DNA from: Chlorobiaceae bacterium
Lineage (GTDB): Bacteria; Bacteroidota; Chlorobiia; Chlorobiales; Chlorobiaceae
Length of the DNA stretch: 64,000 nt
Reading direction: 5' to 3'
Assembly (NCBI GenBank): GCA_012972825.1
Contig: JABDHL010000003.1
Coordinates: 1 to 64,000, forward strand
Position 1 is the stretch's first letter. Each line of letters starts with the position of its first letter. A program made the translations under genes and the position numbers. Shown here piece by piece: positions 57,041 to 64,000 of the stretch. The notes beneath the pieces are model-generated. The model was given only the letters and a program-made list of their open reading frames with translations, was not told the DNA's origin and searched no databases.

Positions 57041-58528
57041 TTATGGTTTGCTGTTGTTCAGTATGCTGTGTTTCCGCCCATAATAAAAGTAAATGACAAA
57101 CCCGATAAGCAGCCAGACAAAAAGCCTTATCCAGTTTTCAGCCGGCAGAGAGAGCATCAGGATGAGGCAGGTAAAAATACCAGCAAGAGGAACAAAAGGT
57201 ACCAAAGGGGCCCTGAATGGCCGTTCGGCTTCCGGATGTTTTTTTCTCATGATGAGAACTGCGCTGCAGACGATGATAAAGGCGAAAAGCGTTCCAATGT
57301 TGACAAGTTCAGCCAGCAGTCTCAAGGGAAGCAGCGCTCCCAGCAACGCAACAAAAAGACCGGTCAGTATGGTTGATTTCCAGGGTGTTCTGAATTTTTC
57401 ATGAATTGCTCCAAAAAAAGATCTCGGCAGCAGGCCGTCTCTGGCCATTGCAAGAAAAATCCTCGGCTGACTGAGCATCATGACAAGCAATACAGAGGTT
57501 ATACCGGTTATTGCTCCCAGCGAAATGACAAATTGTGCCCAGCCGATCCCTACCTGCTTGAAAGCATTAGAAACAGGTGCATCAATATTGATTTGATTGT
57601 AGGGTACCATTCCTGTTATAACCAGTGCAACAGCAATATAGAGCAGAGTGCAGACAACAAGCGAACTGATCAGGGCAATCGGGATGTCTTTCTGAGGGTT
57701 TCTTGCTTCCTCGGCATGGGTAGAAATAGAGTCAAAGCCGATATAGGCGAAAAAAATCATGGCGGCTCCGGCAAGTACCCCGACAGGAGCGCCTCCGGGA
57801 CTTGCTTCACCGAGAACGGTATGACCGAAGATGCTCAGACCTGAATAGCCAAAAGGAGCAAAAGGGCGCCAGTTTGCGGGATTCACATACATTGCGCCGA
57901 GAACGATGACCAGCAGAACAATTGCAACTTTAACAATGACCATCCCTGCATTGAACCCGGCACTCTCCTTTATTCCCTTCACCAGGACAGCGGTGACTGC
58001 AAAAGTAATCAGTACGGCAGGAAGATCCAGCCAGGAGCCGGTCATGCTCATGATGCCAGTGTTTGGATCAAAGTCGAGCGGTGCATTAGCAAAGAGTTTG
58101 GGTACCCCTAGCCCGAAAATTCCTATGAAATCCTGAAAGTAGTGCGACCATCCGTGAGCGACCGTTGCCGAAGCCACTCCATATTCCAGAATCAGATCCC
58201 ATCCGATAATCCAGGCAAACAGTTCCCCTAGGGTGGCATAGGCATAGGTATAGGCTGAGCCGGCTATCGGCACCATTGAAGCAAACTCCGCATAGCAGAG
58301 CGCTGCAAAAATACAGGCCAGACCGGCAAGGGCAAAAGAAAGGCTTACAGCCGGCCCCGCTTTGTCATGAGCGGCAACCCCGATGAGAACAAAAATTCCT
58401 GTTCCGATAATGGCTCCTACGCCGAGACTTGTCAGGGAAACCGGACCCAGAACCCTGTTCAATCGGTGTTCGCTTTTTATCTCCTCAAGCAGAAGCGCGA
58501 GCGGTTTTTTTTTGAAACTGTTTTTCAA
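57041..58528 (-). CDS. APC-superfamily amino-acid permease (cationic amino-acid transporter type)
   Basis: 495 residues with twelve or more helices. VSLTSLGVGAIIGTGIFVLIG (substrate-binding helix 1), AGLACIFAALCYAEFASMVPIAGSAYTY and FFAYIGFDSISTHAEEARNP are the family signatures (CAT/YfnA). Imports amino acids by proton symport or exchange. A terminator lies upstream, so it has its own promoter. Confidence 0.92.
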   Translation of the reverse strand: MKNSFKKKPLALLLEEIKSEHRLNRVLGPVSLTSLGVGAIIGTGIFVLIGVAAHDKAGPAVSLSFALAGLACIFAALCYAEFASMVPIAGSAYTYAYATLGELFAWIIGWDLILEYGVASATVAHGWSHYFQDFIGIFGLGVPKLFANAPLDFDPNTGIMSMTGSWLDLPAVLITFAVTAVLVKGIKESAGFNAGMVIVKVAIVLLVIVLGAMYVNPANWRPFAPFGYSGLSIFGHTVLGEASPGGAPVGVLAGAAMIFFAYIGFDSISTHAEEARNPQKDIPIALISSLVVCTLLYIAVALVITGMVPYNQINIDAPVSNAFKQVGIGWAQFVISLGAITGITSVLLVMMLSQPRIFLAMARDGLLPRSFFGAIHEKFRTPWKSTILTGLFVALLGALLPLRLLAELVNIGTLFAFIIVCSAVLIMRKKHPEAERPFRAPLVPFVPLAGIFTCLILMLSLPAENWIRLFVWLLIGFVIYFYYGRKHSILNNSKP

Positions 58529-58549
58529 GGCTATGTTGATGTTGATTGA

Positions 58550-58579
58550 AAAAGCAAAGGGTACCAGTTTGGTACCCTT
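58550..58579 (-). terminator. Terminator after the zinc peptidase gene
   Basis: AAGGGTACC / GGTACCCTT with a 5-nt loop. On the minus strand it is followed by TGCTTTTTC. It lies between the zinc peptidase and the APC permease. Confidence 0.8.
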
Positions 58580-58588
58580 CTGGCAGTA

Positions 58589-59281
58589 TTATGAGTTTCG
58601 ACGGTTCATGACGGTGAGGAAGTAGAGCAACTGTGTAATGGCCTGTGCAGCAGCTGCCACATAGGTCAGCGCAGCAGCATCCAGCACGGTATTGACTCCT
58701 TTCATCTCAGCACTCGACACAATTCCCTGCGAAACAAGAAGCTCTTTTGCCCGGCGGCTTGCATCAAACTCAACAGGCAGAGTCACAAGAGCAAAAAGAG
58801 CCGTTGCACCAAAAAGAAGGATTCCTGCCCACGCAAGGGTTGTTCCAAGTGTTCCGGCAAGGAACATGCCGGCCATAAAGATAATCGGGCCGAGATTGCT
58901 GCCGATTGAGACAGCAGGCACCATGATTGAGCGCAGTTGCAGCGGTATATAGCCTGACTTGTCCTGTAATGCGTGACCTGCTTCGTGAGCGGCAACGCCC
59001 ACAGAGGCAATGCTTGGAAGGTTGAACACGTCTTCACTCAAGCGTAACGCTTTGCTGCGGGGATCATAGTGGTCGGAAAGCATCCCCTGAGCGGTTTCGA
59101 TGGTCACATTCCCGAGGCCTCCCCGCTGAAGAATACGCCTTGCTGCTTCTGAACCGTTAATCCCTGTCTGGGTGCGTACCTGAGAATATTTTTTAAAAGC
59201 GGATTTCACTTTGAACTGGGCCCATAAACCAAGAACCATCGGTGGCAGGGCAAAAACAAAATACATTGGATCAAAATACAT
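58589..59281 (-). CDS. Membrane zinc metallopeptidase, YugP type
   Basis: 230 residues. N-terminal helix, then the metal site VGVAAHEAGHALQDKSGYIP (HExxH) and helices around 125-175. The end ALTYVAAAAQAITQLLYFL is typical of this family (PF04298). Physiological substrate unknown. Confidence 0.92.
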   Translation of the reverse strand: MYFDPMYFVFALPPMVLGLWAQFKVKSAFKKYSQVRTQTGINGSEAARRILQRGGLGNVTIETAQGMLSDHYDPRSKALRLSEDVFNLPSIASVGVAAHEAGHALQDKSGYIPLQLRSIMVPAVSIGSNLGPIIFMAGMFLAGTLGTTLAWAGILLFGATALFALVTLPVEFDASRRAKELLVSQGIVSSAEMKGVNTVLDAAALTYVAAAAQAITQLLYFLTVMNRRNS

Positions 59282-59532
59282 ATCAGTAAAGATTATCGTT
59301 TGCGTAAGTATAGTCAGCTAAGGTCAACAAGAGAAAATAACCATGAAACATGCTCTCTCATAAAAGATACAATAGTGCCCTGAGTTTAATAAATCCAGGA
59401 GTCACTTTATAAGTAAAAATTTTTCAGAAAATAATAGCTGAATATTTGGAGATTAATACTTTATTTACTTCATTAATACGTTGATGTTGTGACTTATACA
59501 GTAAAGTAACACTATAAAGAAAGGAATATCCT

Positions 59533-60267
59533 ATGAAATCATTTAAATGTACACTCATTGCGTTTTCAGCATTTCTGCTGATAAACTTCCCTGCTTTTGC
59601 CAGTGACGCTGACGACATTGCCAATATTGTGCAGACTGGATCTAACGGTACAGCCACGATAGATCAGACGGAGTCGCCGGGACATCAGAATATAGCTCAA
59701 GTCAGTCAGCGTGCAGGGTCATTGAACGAAGCAGCACATATAACGCAGTCTGGAAACGGCAATAACAACGCAACGGTAATTATGACTGGTGATAATGATA
59801 TCGGGAATTTGTCGCAGCTTGGTTATATGGATACGGCTATGATCATGCTGTCTGGTTCGAGCCATAACAGCTCCACGATCTTCCAGGATGCAACGACTGA
59901 TTCGAATGAGGCAAACATCCATGAGAGCGGTTTCTCCAACACGACCTCCATCACTCAGAGCGGTCAGAATCAGCAGGCAGTGATCAGTCAGTCAGGCAGT
60001 ATCAACAATGCCACGATTACTCAGGAGAACAGTAGCAGTAACAACAACTCTACCATTCTGCAGACTGGCAGCTTCAACATCGCTGCAATTGATCAGCCTG
60101 GTATTTCAAACACCGCTCTTATTTCGCAGAATGGCCTCTCCAACACCACCTCAATTGTGCAGAATGGCAACTCCAACTACGCAAACGTTGACCAGGCAGG
60201 CACCTTAAAGCTCGCCCAGCTTACGCAAACAGGTAACGGTAATTCAGCGGTGATGATACAGCATTGA
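59533..60267 (+). CDS. Curlin-repeat protein (CsgA-like amyloid subunit)
   Basis: 244 residues. Signal peptide MKSFKCTLIAFSAFLLINFP-AFA, then around ten imperfect repeats of the curlin pattern (A-x-I-x-Q-x-G-x-x-N-x-A-x-I). Gln, Asn, Ser and Thr dominate and Cys is absent. Expected to be secreted through CsgG and to form a beta-solenoid functional amyloid on the cell surface. An AAAGGAATATCCT ribosome site precedes the ATG. First gene of the operon. Confidence 0.9.
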   Translation: MKSFKCTLIAFSAFLLINFPAFASDADDIANIVQTGSNGTATIDQTESPGHQNIAQVSQRAGSLNEAAHITQSGNGNNNATVIMTGDNDIGNLSQLGYMDTAMIMLSGSSHNSSTIFQDATTDSNEANIHESGFSNTTSITQSGQNQQAVISQSGSINNATITQENSSSNNNSTILQTGSFNIAAIDQPGISNTALISQNGLSNTTSIVQNGNSNYANVDQAGTLKLAQLTQTGNGNSAVMIQH

Positions 60268-60350
60268 TTATGATTATTTGATTTATAACCGCTGATCATG
60301 GTTAGTTACCTCATTTAGTCTTCAAAACATCTTTAAACAAGAGCTTCCTT

Positions 60351-61199
60351 ATGAAATCAATGAAAGCAACACTTCTCGCTTTATCAGCATTTTTGCTGAT
60401 AACCAGCCCGGTTTCAGCTGACCCGGTTACTGGCGACACTGCATATATCACGCAGGCAGGATCAAACGGTACAGTCACGACAGACAAAACGGAGACGACG
60501 GAGAATCCAGATACGATTACTGTAACTCAGGAAGGATCGTCGTCCTGCGAGACGGCAGAAATTAAGCTGGCAGGCAACGGTAATCATACCGCAACAGTAC
60601 ATCAGAGCGGTGATCATGATAGCGCAAAAGTGTCGCAGCTTGGCGAAGGTGATACTGCAGAGATCGATCAATCTGGCGGGAGCGGTAACAGCTCTACGAT
60701 CAGCCAGGGAGATTTGTCTGTTGCTGGAACTGCGACGATCACTCAGGTCGGTAGTGGTAATACGGGTGACTTCACTCAGAATGGTGTGAGTGATATTGCA
60801 ACCATCAGTCAGGCAGGGAGTGGTAACGGTGCCGCTATCAGCCAGGGAGATCTGTCTGTTGGTGAGAATGCAACGATCACTCAGGTCGGTTGCGGCAATT
60901 CGGGTGAAATTTTTCAGTACGGGCTGGGTGACAACGCAACCATCAGTCAGACAGCGGAGGGTAACACTGCAAAGATCACTCAGGAGTCAGGTGGCGATAA
61001 TAACAAGGCCACGATTACTCAAAACACCGGTGGTAACGGCAACACAGCTTCAATTGATCAGTATGGCAACAATCAGACAGCTGCCATTGATCAGCGCGGC
61101 AGCTCCAACGTTGCAGATGTTGACCAGTCAGGGACGTTACAGCAGGTCCGTATAACGCAAACAGGGAGTGGTAATTTAGCAATGATTAATCAGCATTGA
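60351..61199 (+). CDS. Curlin-repeat protein (second CsgA-like subunit)
   Basis: 282 residues with a signal peptide (MKSMKATLLALSAFLLITSP-VSA). The same repeat type is present, more acidic and Gly-rich than the first (ISQGDLSV repeats twice, AxITQVGxGN). Two cysteines are visible after the signal peptide. Likely a paralogue of the first subunit by tandem duplication: both end in a G-T-L / Q-x-x-T-G-x-GN / M-x-x-QH motif. Confidence 0.9.
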   Translation: MKSMKATLLALSAFLLITSPVSADPVTGDTAYITQAGSNGTVTTDKTETTENPDTITVTQEGSSSCETAEIKLAGNGNHTATVHQSGDHDSAKVSQLGEGDTAEIDQSGGSGNSSTISQGDLSVAGTATITQVGSGNTGDFTQNGVSDIATISQAGSGNGAAISQGDLSVGENATITQVGCGNSGEIFQYGLGDNATISQTAEGNTAKITQESGGDNNKATITQNTGGNGNTASIDQYGNNQTAAIDQRGSSNVADVDQSGTLQQVRITQTGSGNLAMINQH

Positions 61200-61216
61200 T
61201 ATCAGTATTAATTTTG

Positions 61217-61253
61217 AAAGAGAGCCGTGCTTCGAAAGTTGCACGGCTCTTTG
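61217..61253 (+). terminator. Hairpin between curlin genes and the assembly genes
   Basis: AGAGCCGTGC / GCACGGCTCT, a perfect 10-bp stem with a 10-nt loop (61221-61250) flanked by A- and T-rich ends. It probably ends most transcripts after the two major subunits and lets some continue into the nucleator and secretion genes. Confidence 0.8.
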
Positions 61254-61274
61254 AATGTCATCCAGAACCGGAAG

Positions 61275-61709
61275 ATGATGATGAATAAGCTGACAGTAAC
61301 ATTGGCGAGCTTTGTTTTTGTGATCGGAACCTGTGGTGCAGCCGTTGCACAAAGCGATGAGGAGAAACAAATGACCGAAAAAAATAGAGGGAGTGAAATG
61401 GCCGAAATACGTTATCAGGACGAAGTGTTGTCCAATCCTGAAATGAGCGGAACCGCCCGGGCAGAAGGTGCTCGGACTGGAGGGAATACCGCAATCATCA
61501 ATCAGAATGGATCACGCAATACCTCAAGCGTGGTGCAGAAGGGGGACGACAATGTGGCCGACCAGACTCAAACGGGTAACTACAATGATCTGCGGGTGGA
61601 GCAAAAGGGCTGGCACAATCGTTCTTATGAAAGTCAAACCGGTGATCATAACCGAAAGGTGAAAATACAAAACGACACGGAAACGATCATTGAGCAAGTC
61701 AACCCTTAA
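61275..61709 (+). CDS. Short curlin-repeat protein (possible CsgB-like nucleator)
   Basis: 144 residues from ATG 61275; the ATG at 61281 is equally good, and the frame-open start at 61227 falls inside the terminator. Signal peptide (MNKLTVTLASFVFVIGTCGA-AVA), a charged segment, then four curlin-type repeats (NTAIINQNGSRNTSSVVQKG, NVADQTQTGNYN). Its position beside csgF and its charged character suggest a minor or nucleating subunit. Confidence 0.8.
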   Translation: MMMNKLTVTLASFVFVIGTCGAAVAQSDEEKQMTEKNRGSEMAEIRYQDEVLSNPEMSGTARAEGARTGGNTAIINQNGSRNTSSVVQKGDDNVADQTQTGNYNDLRVEQKGWHNRSYESQTGDHNRKVKIQNDTETIIEQVNP

Positions 61710-61717
61710 CATTAACC

Positions 61718-62146
61718 ATGAGAAAGTCAGCAATGGTATTTTTCAGAACATTGTCGGGCAGCGTTCTGCGCAAGGCCGGGTTTATCGGTACAGCCGTTAT
61801 CGCAAGCCACACTCTGGCAGCAGAAGCAAGCAATCTTACTTTTCAAGGACAGAATGCAGGGTTGTTCCCGACAGCAAATCCTTCCGACACATCGGTACTG
61901 ATGAACAGCGTTGCTAAACCGGTAGCGACTTCGTCGATCAGTTCGGCGACGTTGATCGAGCAATCAATTGTCAGTCAAATCAGCCTGAAGGTTTACAATG
62001 AAATTTTTAAAGGAACGGCGGCTTCAGGCTCCTACGATCTTGGAGGCGGCAACTCAATCAGCTATAAACGGAGTGGAGGCTACATAACGGTCAACATTAC
62101 CAGCCCAAGCAATGGCACTACAACGCTGACCGTCCTCGACCAATAA
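61718..62146 (+). CDS. csgF: Curli assembly protein CsgF
   Basis: 142 residues. A signal peptide is followed by NLTFQGQNAGLFPTANPSDT, matching the mature N-terminus of CsgF (TMTFQFRNPxFGG), which plugs the CsgG pore. IEQSIVSQISLKVYNEIF and the YITVNITSPSNGTTTLTV end complete the fold. It anchors the nucleator at the surface. Eight bases after the preceding gene. Confidence 0.88.
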   Translation: MRKSAMVFFRTLSGSVLRKAGFIGTAVIASHTLAAEASNLTFQGQNAGLFPTANPSDTSVLMNSVAKPVATSSISSATLIEQSIVSQISLKVYNEIFKGTAASGSYDLGGGNSISYKRSGGYITVNITSPSNGTTTLTVLDQ

Positions 62147-62169
62147 TCAAAACAAAAAGGTGTGTTTTC

Positions 62170-63102
62170 ATGACGTTTAAAGGTGTCGTAATGCTGGCGG
62201 TCAGCCTCGCGGTTCTCGATGGGTGTTCGGCCCGTTCGTTCTTTGAAAATGCGGCGGTGTCGAAAGCGCATGTCACTGATCGGACGCGGGCAAGTGAGAT
62301 ACTTATAGGGCTTCCCGCTCCTGCGCAGGCAGTTCCTGTGGTCGTGTATGACTTTCAGGATCAGACCGGGCAATTCAAGAACAACGAGAAATACACGGAG
62401 TATTCAAGCGCGGTGACAAGAGGGGGCTACTCTATTCTGGTGAAAGCGCTTCTCGACACAGGAAATGGCGATTGGTTCACCGTGGCAGAACGCGGGGCGT
62501 TGAAGAACCTCCTGCAGGAGCGCCAGATCGTGAAACTGACGCGTGGAGAATACTCAGGCCCGAATAATCAGAAGCTGCCCAGCCTGCCACCCATGCTCTA
62601 CGGCGGGACGATGATTGAAGGCGGCATTATTTCCTATGACTCGAATGTGCAGACGGGCGGCATGGGTGCGGTGTACCTGGGCATCGGCGGCAGTGTACAG
62701 TATCACCGCGACCTCGTAACGGTCTACCTGCGCGCTGTCAGTGTCGAGAGCGGCCGTGTTCTGCTGGCGGTCAACAGTTCCAAGACGATCTACTCGGTGG
62801 CTGTTGACGGTAATTTCCTGAGGTACATGACGGTTGCCAATCTATTGCAATCGGAGGTGGGATTCACCCAGAATGAACCGGTTCAGCTGGCAGTTCGCCA
62901 GGCAATCGAGACCGGAGTCTATTCGCTGCTGATGGAGGGTGCGCTGAAGCATCTCTGGGAATTCAAAGACAAGAGCGCAGGAGAAAAAGCGATAGCTGAG
63001 TATCTGGTTCGTCGTGATGGTAATGGCAAAGCCGAGAACGTGCCGGATGCGGAAAATCAGACGAGCAGAAAGAAGAAGAAAAAAGGGAAGAATATGGAAT
63101 GA
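62170..63102 (+). CDS. csgG: Curli secretion channel CsgG
   Basis: 310 residues, a lipoprotein: lipobox LDGC with Cys19. Then VPVVVYDFQDQTGQFKNNEK, the FTVAERGALKNLLQERQIVK segment, GGTMIEGGIISYDSN, and a barrel/helix region similar to E. coli CsgG. It forms the outer-membrane ring that exports curlin subunits. The tail is strongly basic (RKKKKKGKN), longer than usual. An AAAAAGG ribosome site precedes the ATG. Confidence 0.92.
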   Translation: MTFKGVVMLAVSLAVLDGCSARSFFENAAVSKAHVTDRTRASEILIGLPAPAQAVPVVVYDFQDQTGQFKNNEKYTEYSSAVTRGGYSILVKALLDTGNGDWFTVAERGALKNLLQERQIVKLTRGEYSGPNNQKLPSLPPMLYGGTMIEGGIISYDSNVQTGGMGAVYLGIGGSVQYHRDLVTVYLRAVSVESGRVLLAVNSSKTIYSVAVDGNFLRYMTVANLLQSEVGFTQNEPVQLAVRQAIETGVYSLLMEGALKHLWEFKDKSAGEKAIAEYLVRRDGNGKAENVPDAENQTSRKKKKKGKNME

Positions 63103-63197
63103 TGGCAGAAGAGGTATACTATCATATCATTCAAGGAGTTTTTCGCAGGTCATTGACAGGCTATACGGATTATCCTGTGTTGGTGAAGGAGAGTTGA
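63099..63197 (+). CDS. 32-residue ORF overlapping the csgG stop
   Basis: Starts at the ATG of the ATGA overlap (63099) and reads MMAEEVYYHIIQGVFRRSLT, then GYTDYPVLVKES. The coupled start is suggestive, but nothing else supports coding. It may be random. Confidence 0.25.
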   Translation: MMAEEVYYHIIQGVFRRSLTGYTDYPVLVKES

Positions 63198-63284
63198 GCC
63201 CTCATTTTCACGGGAACGGTTACTGAAAGAAAATGTTTACATACCTTTGGCTTCTCTCATCATACCGGTTAACTCTCTATCGCC

Positions 63285-63593
63285 ATGGGAACTACAACAA
63301 CAAAAGCTGATCTCGTCAATTCCATTTCCGGAAAAATAGGCCTGACAAAATATGAAACAGAATCGGTGGTTGATGCTTTTTTTGAAAGTGTCATTGATTC
63401 TCTGAAAGCAGGAAAAAGAATTGAAATCAGGGGCTTCGGTTCGTTCAATATCAGGCACAAGAATTTTCGGGATGCACGAAATCCGAGAACTGGGGAAAAA
63501 GTAACAGTAGATGCCAAAAAAGTGCCGGCATTCAAGATTTCGAAAGAGTTCAAGCATGCGGTGAGTGACAGTCTGAAAGCCAGTGGCGAATAG
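63285..63593 (+). CDS. HU/IHF family DNA-binding protein
   Basis: 102 residues. TKADLVNSISGKIGLTKYET, the IEIRGFGSFNIRHK core and ARNPRTGEKVTVDAKKVPAFK arm of the HU/IHF fold. It bends or packages DNA. The gene has a poor ribosome site. IHF-type rather than HU-type cannot be decided by eye. Confidence 0.95.
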   Translation: MGTTTTKADLVNSISGKIGLTKYETESVVDAFFESVIDSLKAGKRIEIRGFGSFNIRHKNFRDARNPRTGEKVTVDAKKVPAFKISKEFKHAVSDSLKASGE

Positions 63594-64000
63594 GGTTGCT
63601 CCAACCTTATGACAGCTCTGTTTGTCTCTACGAACCCTATCGATGATAAAGCATCTCAACTTGTTCCTTGGGGTGCCCCTGTCAGTTCAGTAACAAATCC
63701 TGGCCAGTATCTGCTCAGGACAATATATTCGGTGCATTACCTCTACAGAACCAATGCCGCAGAATATGTCTGTGAACATTGCATATCCGGATTTCCCAGA
63801 CACTTGGTCAGCCTGAATTTTTGATTCAGTCAAAGGATGGTTTGTTTGCCAATGCAGCTCTCCAATAAGGATAATGATAATATTATTATGGTCGATGTAA
63901 AATATCGTGGTGTTGCTGTAAATGCATGATGCAGATATGTAAAGGTTACAACTCATTAAGCTATATTCTGTTAAAGAATTTTCTTTCAATCGGTAAAGTG
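63594..64000. other. Right-end stretch, no supported gene
   Basis: 407 bp. A plus frame (63609-63824) and a minus frame (63687-63989) overlap each other. Neither has a ribosome site, family resemblance or usual composition. AT content rises toward the end. Confidence 0.4.

Noticed and set aside
59424-59657. Minus-strand ORF over the start of the first curlin gene
   Set aside because: Antisense to the signal peptide and first repeats of an unmistakable curlin gene.
63609-63989. Overlapping ORFs on both strands at the right end
   Set aside because: No ribosome site or family; each is the shadow of the other or of chance open sequence.
1-64000. CRISPR arrays, insertion-sequence ends, rRNA genes, replication origin
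   Set aside because: I looked for regularly spaced direct repeats, transposase genes with terminal inverted repeats, rRNA motifs and DnaA-box clusters and saw none. The curlin repeats are coding and the intergenic repeats R1-R3 are not evenly spaced.

Overview
The window reads as one contiguous stretch of a bacterial chromosome, most likely from a green sulfur bacterium (Chlorobiaceae, Chlorobium/Pelodictyon type). This placement is inferred from the overall character of the proteins and from Chlorobi-style gene neighbourhoods. No photosynthesis gene is present to prove it. Nearly all of the sequence is coding, with moderate GC. One visibly AT-rich accessory stretch interrupts it at about 38.2-42.0 kb.

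Layout. (1) 1-0.8 kb is the end of a TonB-dependent receptor. (2) 1.0-9.2 kb, minus strand, is a potassium-uptake locus: a PAS/HAMP sensor kinase, a 32-residue membrane peptide, kdpF, kdpA, kdpB, kdpC, and a KdpD-like protein that has no kinase domain and instead carries a PTS EIIA domain. (3) 9.2-14.5 kb holds a Nif11-like peptide, duplicated intergenic segments, the nitrogen pair glnK-amtB, and an AlgB-like sigma-54 response regulator that probably partners the kinase. (4) 14.7-19.9 kb, minus strand, is a TonB receptor, exbB, exbD, tonB and secreted metallophosphoesterase unit. Ahead of the receptor lie four hexamers spaced exactly 11 bp, which look like a Pho box. (5) 20.2-26.6 kb holds small proteins, a GH15-DUF547 fusion, a SnoaL-like protein, an orphan ParA, a decayed DedA-like gene and a DUF1848 protein. 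(6) 26.6-32.5 kb, minus strand, is a TolC / membrane-fusion / ABC export system with two different MacB-type permeases. (7) 32.6-38.2 kb is housekeeping: ddl, a TPR protein, a lipoate ligase, panB, pssA, purS and purQ. (8) 38.2-42.1 kb is an accessory island with a broken PIN toxin pair, an MvaI/BcnI-type restriction-modification system, and a packed run of small phage-like genes, two of which carry in-frame stop codons. (9) 42.1-59.3 kb is housekeeping and carbohydrate genes: UMF1 transporter, YihY, dnaX split by an A10 slippery run, aspS, a thioesterase, tRNA-Gly(CCC), tRNA-Met(CAT), ispD, queA, a beta-phosphoglucomutase/GH65 fusion, a HAD phosphatase, tmk, an SDR, an APC permease and a zinc peptidase. 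(10) 59.5-63.1 kb is a curli-type functional amyloid operon (three curlin-repeat proteins, csgF, csgG). (11) An HU/IHF gene lies near the right end.

The most notable points are: the KdpD-USP-EIIA fusion, which joins in one protein two partners known to interact in E. coli; the probable phosphate-starvation receptor and phosphatase operon; the R-M system with a predictable m4C and CCNGG-type chemistry; the island genes whose frames are broken only by stop codons explainable as C-to-T changes; the dnaX frameshift site; and the compact curli operon, which has no csgE in view.
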